A stretch of 64,000 nucleotides of DNA from an uncultured Lachnospiraceae bacterium (GCA_946552115.1 CAMNRH010000004.1:1-64000), one strand, 5' to 3'; positions 1 to 9,269 are shown, counted from the stretch's first letter. Numbers and translations: made by a program. The notes: a model not told the origin generated them from the sequence alone.

Positions 1-121
1 CCAAAAAGGTGGATAGGAAAGAAACGGATAAGAGAATTCTTGTATGCAGTTTTGAGGGTACAAAAGAGAGGATAGCCCCTGCGGAGTAGAGAAGAGGGGT
101 TATTAATTGAATAGAGGATAA

Positions 122-193
122 TCCTCGATAGCTCAATGGTAGAGCACACGGCTGTTAACCGTGGGGTTGTTGGTTCGAGCCCAACTCGGGGAG
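122..193 (+). tRNA. tRNA-Asn (anticodon GTT)
   Basis: A 72-base cloverleaf can be folded by eye. The acceptor arm TCCTCGA pairs with TCGGGGA, the D arm is GCTC/GAGC, the anticodon stem is CACGG/CCGTG with loop CTGTTAA (anticodon GTT, asparagine), and the T arm is GTTGG-TTCGAGC-CCAAC. The 3' CCA is not encoded. The ORF called on the other strand here is a shadow of the tRNA. Bases 1-121 upstream hold no gene that I recognise. Confidence 0.96.
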
Positions 194-203
194 CTTAGGG
201 AAG

Positions 204-231
204 CCCGTAAACAGTAGTGTTTGCGGGTTTT
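204..231 (+). terminator. Rho-independent terminator after tRNA-Asn
   Basis: A nine-pair stem CCCGTAAAC / GTTTGCGGG (one T-G pair) with loop AGTAGT is followed directly by TTTT. It lies 11 bases after the tRNA 3' end, so it should end the tRNA transcript and separate it from the PilZ operon. Confidence 0.8.
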
Positions 232-298
232 CCTCGTACCGGAAACAGGCAGAGCAGAAAGACAAAACAGCAAAAAAGAACTGTTACTGAGGAGATGC

Positions 299-327
299 TT
301 TACAAAATCGGATAAATACATTAAAAT
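299..327 (+). promoter_or_regulatory. Probable sigma-70/A promoter for the PilZ-kinase operon
   Basis: TTTACA (299-304) and TAAAAT (322-327) are separated by exactly 17 bases, and each matches the consensus at five of six positions. The expected start of transcription is about 30 bases ahead of the PilZ start codon, which has an AAAGGAG ribosome site. Confidence 0.65.
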
Positions 328-361
328 AAAAAAAGGATTACCGTGAAAGGAGTAATAAGGG

Positions 362-709
362 ATGGAAGAAAAAAGAGATGGACGGCGTATGGGTTTATCA
401 GCGCAGTTATTAATTAAGAATATGAATGGTGATACAGACAAAACAGAATCTGTAGTGATTGAGGTATTGGATGTTTCAAAAACAGGAGTAGGATTCCTCT
501 GTGACAGGCCGTTGTCTATCGGAGCAGTATATGAGACCTTCCTGAAAATATGGACAGATGAGGTGATTCATGCTTTTCTGAAAATAGTAAGAATAGAGCA
601 GACGAAAGAGGAACGGTATATTTGCGGAACAATTTTTATCGGGCTGCCTGAGATGAACGCAAAAAGAATAGAGGTATATGATTTGCTGAATCGTATCAGG
701 GAAGAATAA
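362..709 (+). CDS. PilZ domain protein (c-di-GMP receptor)
   Basis: A 115-residue single-domain protein. The N-terminus has a basic KRDGRR stretch, and residues near 40 read DVSKTGVGF, matching the PilZ pattern RxxxR followed by (D/N)xSxxG, the two motifs that wrap the c-di-GMP dimer. The rest fits a small beta barrel. It is probably a cytosolic effector that reports c-di-GMP to a partner. It is first in a likely operon with the hybrid kinase 25 bases downstream. The start is supported by AAAGGAG about 10 bases upstream. The partner cannot be told from sequence. The nearby Pel-like operons have PelD homologues that should also respond to c-di-GMP, so a shared signal is plausible but not shown. 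Confidence 0.75.
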   Translation: MEEKRDGRRMGLSAQLLIKNMNGDTDKTESVVIEVLDVSKTGVGFLCDRPLSIGAVYETFLKIWTDEVIHAFLKIVRIEQTKEERYICGTIFIGLPEMNAKRIEVYDLLNRIREE

Positions 710-734
710 ATGAGGATAAGGAGCTATTGCCGTA

Positions 735-3272
735 ATGTTTAAAAAAACCAGAAAGTTTCTGTGGACTAGTTTTATTGGGTTGATTTTTTTATGTATTGTT
801 ATATTTGTGTTTCTGGGAAGTATTATGAGCGGAAAGAGTGAAGATGCCATCAGCGAGATTGGAACACTTTATATGGCAGAGATGAATAAGCAGCTTCAGG
901 AAAAATTCAGCTCAATTACAGAACTTCGGATAAAGCAGTTGGAGGGGATCGTCAGGCGTACTCCGCCGGAAACGGCCAGCTATGGAAAGGAAATGGTGGA
1001 TGATCTCGCGTTGAGCGCCAGTGTACGGGAATTCTCATTTTTAGGGCTTTATACAGAAGATGGCGAATGTGAAACAGTTTATGGGGATGAAGTAGAGCTT
1101 TATTCAAAGGAAGAGTTCCGGAATGTCATTGCGGATCGGAGGCAGATAATAACCAGCGGATTTAGCCCGGATGATGAGAAGATGCTGGTTATGGGTATTG
1201 CCGCAAAATATCCGATGGCCGACGGGAAGGAAAGCGCGCTTATAGTGGCAGCTTTTCCGATGAAGTATATGGAGGACGCACTTGTTCTTGATGAGGAGAA
1301 TAATATGGTGTACTCTCATATAATCCGCAGGGACGGAAGCTATGTTATAAGGAGCGGAGAAGGGTTTCGGGAAAATTATTTTAAACGGATTCAGGATATA
1401 GTCGAAGACTACGAGGGGAAGACATCCGAGCATTATGCCCGGGAATTAAAGGAAGCTATTAATCATAATGAAAATTATACGGCTCTTGTTATGGTGAATC
1501 ATATGCATAACCATTTGTATTGTTCTCCTTTGCCGGGTTCGGAATGGTATCTGATATCGGTTATGCCGTACGGGGTTTTGGATGATGCAGTCAGTAACCT
1601 GAGCAATCAGCGCCAGTATATTATGCTTGGGGCCTGCATGATTATTCTGATAGCAGTTTTGTTTATATTTATGAAATATTTCAAGTTTTCACAGCAGCAG
1701 CTGAGGGAGCTTGACAAGGCGGAAAAAGAAGCAGTCCGGGCGAATAAGGCGAAAAGTGAATTTTTGTCTAATATGAGTCATGATATCCGCACGCCGATGA
1801 ATGGAATCGTGGGGATGACCGCGATAGCTATGACGAATATTCATGACTCTATGCGGGTACAGGACTGCCTGAAAAAGATTAGTATGTCAAGCAAGCATTT
1901 ATTGGGGCTGATTAATGATATCCTGGATATGTCCAAGATTGAGAGCGGGAAATTATCGCTGAATATGGACTATATTTCTCTCAGTGATACGATGAACAGC
2001 CTTGTTAATATTGTACAGCCGCAGATTCGGGAGAAAGAGCAGCATTTTGATATTTTTATTCAGAAAATTATGGCAGAAGAGGTTTACTGTGACGGTGTGC
2101 GCCTGAATCAGATATTAATTAATCTGCTTTCAAATGCGATTAAATTTACCCCAAAGAACGGCCGGATTAACGTTTATCTGTCGCAGGAGCCGTCTCCAAA
2201 GGGAGAAGAATATGTGCGGTGCCATTTTCGGGTAAAGGATAACGGAATCGGAATGTCAAAGGAGTTTCAGGAAAAGATTTTTGAGACGTTTTCCAGAGAA
2301 GATTCTAAGGTTCAGAAGATAGAGGGAACGGGCCTCGGCATGGCCATAACCAAATATATTGTGGATATGATGGACGGCACAATTGAGATAGAAAGTTCGC
2401 GAAATGAGGGAAGCGAGTTCCATATTGTTCTGGATTTGGAAAAGGCGACGGTGAAAGTGGAGGAGATGGTGCTTCCGCCGTGGCATATGCTTGTGGTAGA
2501 TAATAATGAGGATCTTTGTCTGAGCGCGGTATCCGCTCTGGAAGATATTGGAATCAAGGCTGATTGGGCATTAAGCGGTTATGATGCGGTAAAGATGATA
2601 GAGAGCTGTCATAAAAAGCATGATGATTATCATGTTGTCCTTTTAGACTGGAAAATGCCGGATATGGACGGTTTACAGACAACGAAAGAAATCCGGCGGA
2701 TTGCCGGAGACGACATTCCGATTTTCATTATTTCGGCGTATGACTGGAGCGATATTGAAGAAGAGGCGCGTGCGGCAGGTATAAAGGGATTTATTTCCAA
2801 GCCTTTGTTTAAGTCAAATCTTTATCTGGGATTAAGCCGCTGTATAGGTGAAGAGAAAGAAGACGAAGAGACGGAAGAGAAGAAGCATGATTTTACCGGA
2901 TATAAAATTCTTCTGGCGGAGGATAATGAGTTGAACTGGGAGATCGCAGATGATATTCTCACGGAAGCAGGCTTTGAAGTAGAGTGGGCAGAAAACGGGC
3001 AAATCTGTGTAGATAAGTTTGAACACTCAGAGCCTGGCTTCTATGATGCCGTTCTTATGGATATCCGCATGCCTGTTATGACCGGATATGAAGCTGCGGA
3101 AAGAATTCGTGCACTTTCACGTTCAGATGCGGATCTTCCGATTATTGCCATGACAGCGGATGCCTTTTCAGAGGATATTCAGAAGAGTCTGGACAGCGGT
3201 ATGAATGAACACATTGCGAAGCCGATAGATATAAATAAGCTGATGAAGACGCTGAAAAAATATTTGAAATAG
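735..3272 (+). CDS. Hybrid sensor histidine kinase with two receiver domains
   Basis: 845 residues. A membrane segment lies near residues 8-30, followed by a roughly 265-residue extracytoplasmic sensor region, probably of Cache type, and a second membrane segment near 297-315. The HisKA domain carries NMSHDIRTPMNG, with His349 as the phosphorylation site. The HATPase domain follows, with N box (NLLSNAIKFT), G1 box (DNGIGMS) and GTGLGM. Two receiver domains come next: the first with Asp638 (LLDWKMPDMDG), the second with Asp776 (LMDIRMP). No output domain or HPt is fused, so phosphate must pass to a separate protein or the second receiver acts by contact. It sits between the PilZ gene and DUF3810 with short gaps, suggesting one transcript. 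The ligand is unknown. Whether it affects the nearby polysaccharide loci is open. Confidence 0.9.
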   Translation: MFKKTRKFLWTSFIGLIFLCIVIFVFLGSIMSGKSEDAISEIGTLYMAEMNKQLQEKFSSITELRIKQLEGIVRRTPPETASYGKEMVDDLALSASVREFSFLGLYTEDGECETVYGDEVELYSKEEFRNVIADRRQIITSGFSPDDEKMLVMGIAAKYPMADGKESALIVAAFPMKYMEDALVLDEENNMVYSHIIRRDGSYVIRSGEGFRENYFKRIQDIVEDYEGKTSEHYARELKEAINHNENYTALVMVNHMHNHLYCSPLPGSEWYLISVMPYGVLDDAVSNLSNQRQYIMLGACMIILIAVLFIFMKYFKFSQQQLRELDKAEKEAVRANKAKSEFLSNMSHDIRTPMNGIVGMTAIAMTNIHDSMRVQDCLKKISMSSKHLLGLINDILDMSKIESGKLSLNMDYISLSDTMNSLVNIVQPQIREKEQHFDIFIQKIMAEEVYCDGVRLNQILINLLSNAIKFTPKNGRINVYLSQEPSPKGEEYVRCHFRVKDNGIGMSKEFQEKIFETFSREDSKVQKIEGTGLGMAITKYIVDMMDGTIEIESSRNEGSEFHIVLDLEKATVKVEEMVLPPWHMLVVDNNEDLCLSAVSALEDIGIKADWALSGYDAVKMIESCHKKHDDYHVVLLDWKMPDMDGLQTTKEIRRIAGDDIPIFIISAYDWSDIEEEARAAGIKGFISKPLFKSNLYLGLSRCIGEEKEDEETEEKKHDFTGYKILLAEDNELNWEIADDILTEAGFEVEWAENGQICVDKFEHSEPGFYDAVLMDIRMPVMTGYEAAERIRALSRSDADLPIIAMTADAFSEDIQKSLDSGMNEHIAKPIDINKLMKTLKKYLK

Positions 3273-3302
3273 ATAACAGGCAATGGAAGTAATGAAGGAG
3301 CT

Positions 3303-4400
3303 ATGAGAGACTGTCAAAAAGAAAACGCAAAAAAAAGAAAAACCGGCTGTATAGTATTGGCAGCCGGTTTTGCGCTTTTTTTTCTTTCCAGAATATCCCA
3401 TTCATTTGCTCAGTGGTACAGTGAGAATGTATATTCCGTATGGGTGGGGAGTATCGGGAGAATATCGGGGGTTTTCCCCTGCTCTTTATCGGAGCTTCTT
3501 CTGTATCTGCTGTTGTTGTGGCTTGCGGTTACAGGAGCGGTGAGGATAAACCGTGCGATACGGAAGAAAGAGGAGAAAGCTGTCCTTTACAGCTGGCTTT
3601 GGAGTGCCTTTTTGCTGGCGGCTGTTTTGTTCTGCCTTTATGTGATTAATTGCGGTATAAATTATCAAAGAGCATCTTTTTCTGAAAGCTCGGGAATATT
3701 GATTCGCGAATATTCAAAAGAGGAGCTTAAAAAAGTCTGCCTTAAGCTTACGGATGAGGTGAATGCTTTAAGCAGTGAAGTAAAAAGAGATAAAAACGGA
3801 ATCATGAAAATGGATGCGGAGGCCGGAGAAAGAGCGGCGGCTGCCATGGAAAAGCTGGGAAATACATACGGCGTGCTCTCCGGATATTATCCAAAGCCGA
3901 AAGGGCTTCTTGTGCCGTGGATATTGTCGGTACAAAATCTGTCGGGAATTTATTCCCCTTTTACGGTGGAGGCTAATTATAACAGTGGTATGACAGATTA
4001 TAATGTTCCGTTTACCATGTGTCATGAATTATCCCATCTGCGTGGATTTATGCAGGAGCAGGAAGCGAATTTTATTGCATTTCTTTCATGCGGTTCATCC
4101 GGAGAGAGGGATTTTTGCTACAGCGGTAAGCTGATGGGATGGATATATTGTATGAATGTGCTTCGGAAAGCAGATTATGATGCATGGGAGGAGGTGCGGG
4201 CGGGCCTGCTGCCGGAGATCGAAGCTGACCTTGATGCGAATCACGAATTTTGGGCAGGGTATGACGGCAGGATAGCAGAGGTATCCAATCAGTTAAATAA
4301 TACATATTTAAAGGCCAACGGTCAGGCCGACGGGGTAAAGAGCTACGATAAAATGGTAGATTTGATTGTTGCGTATTACATAGACAAAGAAAAAATATAA
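3303..4400 (+). CDS. DUF3810 family membrane protein, zinc metalloprotease-like
   Basis: 365 residues. At least three hydrophobic segments lie in the first 120 residues (near 15-30, 55-75 and 95-115). A large extracytoplasmic part carries CHELSHLRG, an HExxH zinc-binding motif at His241/Glu242/His245, with a downstream glutamate in QEQEANF as the likely third ligand. This motif and layout are typical of DUF3810 proteins. The substrate of the family is not known to me. The gene starts 30 bases after the kinase gene, after a GAAGGAG ribosome site, and lies 19 bases before the DUF1847 gene, so it probably belongs to the same operon. Confidence 0.8.
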   Translation: MRDCQKENAKKRKTGCIVLAAGFALFFLSRISHSFAQWYSENVYSVWVGSIGRISGVFPCSLSELLLYLLLLWLAVTGAVRINRAIRKKEEKAVLYSWLWSAFLLAAVLFCLYVINCGINYQRASFSESSGILIREYSKEELKKVCLKLTDEVNALSSEVKRDKNGIMKMDAEAGERAAAAMEKLGNTYGVLSGYYPKPKGLLVPWILSVQNLSGIYSPFTVEANYNSGMTDYNVPFTMCHELSHLRGFMQEQEANFIAFLSCGSSGERDFCYSGKLMGWIYCMNVLRKADYDAWEEVRAGLLPEIEADLDANHEFWAGYDGRIAEVSNQLNNTYLKANGQADGVKSYDKMVDLIVAYYIDKEKI

Positions 4401-4419
4401 ATGAAACGAGGAAGTTAAA

Positions 4420-5040
4420 ATGGAAAAGAAGATGTCATGTATTGACTGTGCGGTGAAGAACTGTGATAAGATGGATAAAACATATCCGGAGTTTTGTCTG
4501 ACTAAGAATATGAAGAAAGAAGTATTTGAGACAGCGATGCCGCGCTATCAGGAGGAGGAAAATCATAAGGTGATGGTTGTGGCGGCAGAGGTGGAGTGTG
4601 AGCACTACTGCCAGTATACACGTGTAGAAGAGATTATGGCCTTTGCAAAAAAAATTGGCGCAGAGAAGATTGGAATTGCAACCTGTGTGGGCCTTTTAAA
4701 AGAGAGCCGTACACTTGCATCAATTTTAAGAAATCACGGCTTTGAAGTGTTCGGCGCGGCGTGTAAGGTGGGGACAGTTCCTAAGACGGATGCAGGAATT
4801 CCGGAAGCATGCTGTAAAATCGGGCTTAATATGTGTAATCCTATTTTGCAGGCAGAGCTTCTCAATGATGCTGGGACAGAGCTTAACATTATTATGGGAT
4901 TGTGTGTCGGGCACGACAGTCTGTTTATCAAATACTCAAAGGCGCTTGTTACAAGCGGTGTTACAAAGGACCGCGTATTAGGGCATAATCCGGCGGCGGC
5001 ACTTTATACGGCAGATACCTATTATGCGAAGATAAAGTGA
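4420..5040 (+). CDS. DUF1847 family cysteine-rich protein
   Basis: 206 residues, soluble. The N-terminus has CIDCAVKNC and further cysteines, a probable metal-binding cluster. The middle contains EIMAFAKKIGAEKIGIATCVGLLKE, typical of DUF1847, and later Cys-containing segments (EACCKIGLNMCNP) are conserved in the family. The function is not established; a metal- or cluster-binding role is the usual guess. It is the last gene of the + strand group and ends 29 bases from the end of the convergent left polysaccharide operon. Confidence 0.75.
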   Translation: MEKKMSCIDCAVKNCDKMDKTYPEFCLTKNMKKEVFETAMPRYQEEENHKVMVVAAEVECEHYCQYTRVEEIMAFAKKIGAEKIGIATCVGLLKESRTLASILRNHGFEVFGAACKVGTVPKTDAGIPEACCKIGLNMCNPILQAELLNDAGTELNIIMGLCVGHDSLFIKYSKALVTSGVTKDRVLGHNPAAALYTADTYYAKIK

Positions 5041-5069
5041 TCAGGTAAGGGTGTGTGTGGCAGACATTT

Positions 5070-6128
5070 TTATAGCTGCCCCGTTATTTTTAAAATTTGA
5101 TAGATGATATGGCAGACAAAATTTAAAATCCGATAGTATTTTTGCCTGTAAAAAAATAAGAGAAGCTTTCTGGGGAGGTTGCCTGTTCCTTTCTTGTATT
5201 TCATTGCGTTCCGATAGATTTTCACCTGCTGCATTTTTTTACATTGATTGCAGTTTTCCCTGTATGTTCCGGTACTTAACGGATGAAAAATCCCTCTTAC
5301 GAGAATATCTGTCATGTTGGATAAAACGCTGTTATAATATGCGGTATATACGTCGGGAAGCATACAGGAGCTTTTTAAAAGTGAATAAAGCTTTTTTTGA
5401 TATCGGATGTCATTTTGTAAAAAGTCCGGAAAAAATCCCCGCATGGCAGAATTGTTCCTTACCCTCACATAATAAACCTGCTTTTGGATGTAGGCGCAGG
5501 AATTCATTTTTAATAAATATTCCATATTAAAAAGTCTGTCTTCATATATTGCAAGGTCCTCTGCAAATTTCAGCCGATAACGGTCTGTCAGTGATTTTTT
5601 ATAGGCCTTTGCACAGGGGGAAGACAGGCTTATACATCCATTTTTATGAAGCTGCCGCATATTTAGCAGGCATCGGAGTAAATAAGTTCTGTCCTGTTTC
5701 TTATATGGACTGAGAAAAGATTTCCGCCGCGGATGAGGAAAGGTACGTTTTACAGACAGAGCCGGTTTCCTTTTCATTCTTTTGAAATCAAACATTAAAA
5801 GATCGTATTTTTGACAGCTTCCGTCTGCAATCCTTTCCAAAAAATCTGAGGTTATAACATCGTCTGAATCTACGAATATAATCCATGTTCCCTGGCTTTT
5901 CATCAATCCTTTGTTTCTTGCCGCTGATACACCGCTGTGCTCCTGGCGGTAATATTTTATGCGATGGTCTTTTTTACAATAATTTTTACAAATAAAGGCA
6001 CTGTTATCGACAGAACCGTCATCAATCAAAAGAAGCTCAAAATCTTCATAGGAAGAGCACAAAACAGATTCAATACACCGCTTCAGATAGTTTTCAGTAT
6101 TATAAACAGGTATTATTACAGATATCAT
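5070..6128 (-). CDS. Glycosyltransferase family 2, last gene of left operon
   Basis: 352 residues. The N-terminal GT-A fold is clear: SVIIPVYNTENYLKRCIESV at the start, DDGS near residue 37, and the metal-binding VDSDD near residue 90. The C-terminal third is basic and less typical. It probably transfers a sugar to the growing repeat or to a side branch in the cytoplasm. It is 19 bases from the ABC ATPase gene and is the distal end of the leftward operon. The right operon has no clear positional partner, so it belongs to the left-specific decoration module. Confidence 0.85.
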   Translation of the reverse strand: MISVIIPVYNTENYLKRCIESVLCSSYEDFELLLIDDGSVDNSAFICKNYCKKDHRIKYYRQEHSGVSAARNKGLMKSQGTWIIFVDSDDVITSDFLERIADGSCQKYDLLMFDFKRMKRKPALSVKRTFPHPRRKSFLSPYKKQDRTYLLRCLLNMRQLHKNGCISLSSPCAKAYKKSLTDRYRLKFAEDLAIYEDRLFNMEYLLKMNSCAYIQKQVYYVRVRNNSAMRGFFPDFLQNDIRYQKKLYSLLKSSCMLPDVYTAYYNSVLSNMTDILVRGIFHPLSTGTYRENCNQCKKMQQVKIYRNAMKYKKGTGNLPRKLLLFFYRQKYYRILNFVCHIIYQILKITGQL

Positions 6129-6147
6129 TTTTCCCCCGGATTATTTT

Positions 6148-6870
6148 TTAATTTTTCATATATTCCTTGTATTCGTGTAAAACCGTTTCTGTATCTCCGA
6201 TTTTGACAATTTTTCCCTTTTCAAGCCAGAGGACTCTGTCGCACAATTCTTCCAAAACAGCACTGCTGTGAGAGCAGATAATTACGGTTTTCTCTTTTTT
6301 ACTGATTAATTGTTTCATTTTTTCATAGCTTTTCTTCTGGAAACGTTCGTCGCCTACGCTAAGCACTTCGTCAATTAATACAATATCTGTTTCCAGAGTC
6401 GCGGTAATTGCAAAGCCCAGCCTGGAGTACATTCCGCTGGAGTAGGTTCTGACCGGCATATCGATAAATTCCTCTAATTCGGCGAAATCAATGATTTCCT
6501 GCTCCTTTTGTTTTATGGCGCTCTGACTGAAGCCCAGCAGCAGACCCGCGATATAGATGTTTTCCCGCCCGGTCATTTCCGGCTTAAAACCTACGCCGAT
6601 TGCCAAAAGAGCCACAGACTGGCCTCCGATATCTATCCGTCCGGAATCCGGCGCCATCATCCCCCCGATTGCTCTCAGTAATGTGGATTTCCCGCTTCCG
6701 TTGCGGCCTGTCAGGCCGAAGATTTCTCCTTTGGCAACCTCGAAGGATATATGATTGATTGCGGTATAGCTGTTTCGTTTTTCTCGTTTTCGAAAAAAGT
6801 TCCGCTGTATGGAAACATAATTCAATGTTTTATATGTAATTACCAGATTTTCAACTTTTACCGATACCAT
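6148..6870 (-). CDS. ABC transporter ATP-binding protein, Wzt/TagH-like polysaccharide export
   Basis: 240 residues. Walker A is GRNGSGKST, the signature is YSSGMYSRLGF and Walker B is IVLIDEVLSVGD. The SSGM signature and the DEVLSVGD form are typical of the polysaccharide/teichoic-acid export class (Wzt, KpsT, TagH). There is no C-terminal carbohydrate-binding extension, so it resembles the short KpsT/TagH form. The partner permease is the C-terminal half of the adjacent fused gene, two bases upstream. Together they should move a lipid-linked glycan across the membrane. The right operon lacks this pair. Confidence 0.9.
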   Translation of the reverse strand: MVSVKVENLVITYKTLNYVSIQRNFFRKREKRNSYTAINHISFEVAKGEIFGLTGRNGSGKSTLLRAIGGMMAPDSGRIDIGGQSVALLAIGVGFKPEMTGRENIYIAGLLLGFSQSAIKQKEQEIIDFAELEEFIDMPVRTYSSGMYSRLGFAITATLETDIVLIDEVLSVGDERFQKKSYEKMKQLISKKEKTVIICSHSSAVLEELCDRVLWLEKGKIVKIGDTETVLHEYKEYMKN

Positions 6871-6872
6871 GA

Positions 6873-8618
6873 TTAAATCACCTTTGTATAATTATTTTCA
6901 TTTTTATGGACCAGAATCACTCCAATAACTGATAACGCTGCAGATATGAGGAACCAAAGAAAAAGCCATAAAAAGGAAACCTTTTTTTCATATATCAAAA
7001 TGTTTCTCATAGACGCGATGAAAAAGGCAATCGGGTTGGCACGTCCGGCTATTCGTCCATATGCGCCGGGCAGCCTTCCCTCAATGGAATAAAATACTCC
7101 GCTTAAAAACATAATAAAATTCAGAATAATTCCGACAGCATAGGTCAAATCATACACATATACTCCAAAATGAATCAGAATACTGGAGCAGCCGAATGTA
7201 AATAAAAAAAATCCTGCCAAAAATGGTATTGCAGCCAGCATATGCCAATTAAATCTGACATGGAATATCAGCATCATGGCAAATTCTACTATCATTCCAA
7301 ATCCGAATTTGCAGGCATATTGATACATCATACTAAGAAGCAGCATATATTTTGGTACATATACCTTAGAGATAATCGCCTGGTTGCTTTTTACTACGGA
7401 TATGCTGGATTTGACCACTCCGCTGAAAAAACTCCACATAAGAATCCCGATAAATAAAAAGACAGGATAATCAGGCTCTGACGCCTGAAAAAAGTAGCCA
7501 AATACAATTACATAAATAATCATTGTGAGAAACGGCTCCAGAATCCACCATATCCAATTTAAATATGAGGACGCCACTTCTGACTTCAGCTGGGCTTTCG
7601 CCACATATATCGCATATCCCTGATACTTTTTCATATTTCTGAAAAATGTTAATTTAGCAGTATGTTTTCTTTTGGTCCGTCTGTTTCCGAGATAAATCCA
7701 AAACGATTCCTTTAATACTCTGCCGGCGTTTACTTCTCCGCATTGATACAGCTGGCAGAGAGCTTTTACAATCTGTTTTTTATTACCGTGTCTTACTGCA
7801 AGCCCGTATGCCCGTTTGGCTTTCCAGTATTTCATACGCTTTTTTGAGGCTTTATCTTTCATATTACAGATACCTGCAATTTCATCAATCAGCTTTTCGT
7901 ATTCGCGATATTTCCGTTCCTCCTCTGCCTGTGTCAGCTTTCTTCTGGAATGACTGCCTTCTCTGACGCATACTCCGTATAAACGCTCCTGTATTGTAGG
8001 ACATGGATGGCGGTGCATAAAAGGGAGCAGCATTTGAAAATTTTGTCCGACATCATGCTCATATTCCGGTATATGACGGTTTGGATAAATTTCAAAGAAT
8101 TGTTCGGATTTCAGCATATAGCATCCGCAGCATACAAAGGTTTTTGATTCAAGGATATCCCAAAACAAATCTTCTTTTAATAAATCTCCGGTTTTCTCAT
8201 CAGCCTTTGTACGTTCTCCGGTCTTTTGTGAAAAATAGTAGGACAGCGTTCTGACACATTGATATTCCGGATGTGCTTCAAGGAAGTTTACTCTTTTTTC
8301 TACAGATTCCGGTTCCAGTATATCGTCGCTGTCGGGCCAGATTAAATACTCGCCTGTCACATAGGGCAGTCCCTGATTAATTGCGGCGGCGGCGCATTTG
8401 TGTTTTGCCTGTACGATACGGTATCCGTAGCCTTTGTCTGAAAATTTTTCCCGGTAGCTTTCCGCCAGCAGGACAGTTTGATCCCTGGAACCGTCGTCGA
8501 CCAGTATCATTTCTATGTTTGGATATGTCTGGTTTAATATAGAATCTAACATTAGCGAAAGATGATTTTCCCCATTGTATACCGGCGTAACAACCGAAAC
8601 CTTACTTTTAACAAACAT
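6873..8618 (-). CDS. Glycosyltransferase family 2 fused to ABC-2 type export permease
   Basis: 581 residues. Residues 1 to about 230 are a GT-A glycosyltransferase (VSVVTPVYNGENHLSLMLDS, VDDGSRD, WPDSDD). A basic linker follows, and residues from about 330 to the end are an ABC-2 permease with an amphipathic entry helix (YLNWIWWILEPFLTMIIYV) and about six membrane segments, as in Wzm/TagG. The right-hand homologue (47626-48585) contains only the glycosyltransferase half and ends near the fusion point, so this is a real domain join. It may couple the last sugar addition to export. The frame is open throughout, with no sign of a sequencing join. The ATPase partner is the next gene. Confidence 0.88.
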   Translation of the reverse strand: MFVKSKVSVVTPVYNGENHLSLMLDSILNQTYPNIEMILVDDGSRDQTVLLAESYREKFSDKGYGYRIVQAKHKCAAAAINQGLPYVTGEYLIWPDSDDILEPESVEKRVNFLEAHPEYQCVRTLSYYFSQKTGERTKADEKTGDLLKEDLFWDILESKTFVCCGCYMLKSEQFFEIYPNRHIPEYEHDVGQNFQMLLPFMHRHPCPTIQERLYGVCVREGSHSRRKLTQAEEERKYREYEKLIDEIAGICNMKDKASKKRMKYWKAKRAYGLAVRHGNKKQIVKALCQLYQCGEVNAGRVLKESFWIYLGNRRTKRKHTAKLTFFRNMKKYQGYAIYVAKAQLKSEVASSYLNWIWWILEPFLTMIIYVIVFGYFFQASEPDYPVFLFIGILMWSFFSGVVKSSISVVKSNQAIISKVYVPKYMLLLSMMYQYACKFGFGMIVEFAMMLIFHVRFNWHMLAAIPFLAGFFLFTFGCSSILIHFGVYVYDLTYAVGIILNFIMFLSGVFYSIEGRLPGAYGRIAGRANPIAFFIASMRNILIYEKKVSFLWLFLWFLISAALSVIGVILVHKNENNYTKVI

Positions 8619-8636
8619 TTACCAGTATCCTCCCTG

Positions 8637-9266
8637 TTATTTTCTGATTCCTGAGCCGTTAAGAAATCTGATATAATCAAAGTCATCCAGGTACCGTCTT
8701 TTCAGAAATTGCTCTTTAAAAAGTGTTATGACTCCTAACTCGCTGTTTTCTTCAAATCCCCGTATATAATATGCCGATGGGAATTCCGGATATTTAACAT
8801 GCGTAAAAATTACTTTATTTTCATAAGGAAGCTGTTCAAAGCGTCTGAGTGTTTCATAAGTGCAGCCGTCTTTATCTGTTCCTATAATGAAAAGATTATC
8901 CCAGTTTATTTTCTGCTTTCGTTTTTCCCATTTTTCTGCGCCTTCCGTAAAAGTATTATAGTGCACAAAGGATATTTTTATATCGCCGAGCATTCCCGCC
9001 GGGTTTTTTTCGCCTTTCACCTCAAGCATTTCCTGCTCCAGATACCATTTTAACTTTTCACATAATTTTACAAAATCATTCATTTCTATACTTAGATTAA
9101 TGGTTGGAGAAAGATAGGGAAGCTCCATATCGTAATAAATAAAAGTGCCGCTGCAATTGGAAGCTATAACAGTGAAATCCGTTGTTTTCAGCCGTTTACG
9201 TTTTCTTTTTTTATATCTGCTCCATTCCCATTCCCGAAAATTTTTCAGTGTTTTTTCAATCTTCAA
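8637..9266 (-). CDS. DUF1919 family exopolysaccharide protein
   Basis: 209 residues, soluble and basic at the N-terminus. FTVIASNCSGTFIYYDMELPYLSPTINL is the conserved start of DUF1919 proteins, which occur in capsule and exopolysaccharide clusters. The exact reaction is not known to me; a transferase acting on the glycan is usual speculation. It is closely similar to the right-operon gene at 47013-47642, which also follows an FrhB-like gene and precedes the GT2. DUF1919 therefore belongs to the shared order of the two operons even in the otherwise divergent outer part. Confidence 0.8.
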   Translation of the reverse strand: MKIEKTLKNFREWEWSRYKKRKRKRLKTTDFTVIASNCSGTFIYYDMELPYLSPTINLSIEMNDFVKLCEKLKWYLEQEMLEVKGEKNPAGMLGDIKISFVHYNTFTEGAEKWEKRKQKINWDNLFIIGTDKDGCTYETLRRFEQLPYENKVIFTHVKYPEFPSAYYIRGFEENSELGVITLFKEQFLKRRYLDDFDYIRFLNGSGIRK

Positions 9267-9269
9267 TGG

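Noticed and set aside
122-193. tRNA-Asn as an attachment site for a genomic island
   Set aside because: No copy of the tRNA 3' end is seen elsewhere in the window and ordinary chromosomal genes lie between it and the polysaccharide loci.
133-441. ORF on the minus strand over the tRNA
   Set aside because: Antisense to the tRNA and its terminator; a chance frame.
5059-5090. Hairpin GGCAG/CTGCC as terminator between the convergent operons
   Set aside because: The stem has only five pairs with a 12-base loop and the T-run does not follow directly. Not convincing.
6873-8618. GT2-permease join as a sequencing or assembly error
   Set aside because: The frame is continuous, the linker is coherent, and the ATPase partner sits directly next to it, so a real fusion is more likely.
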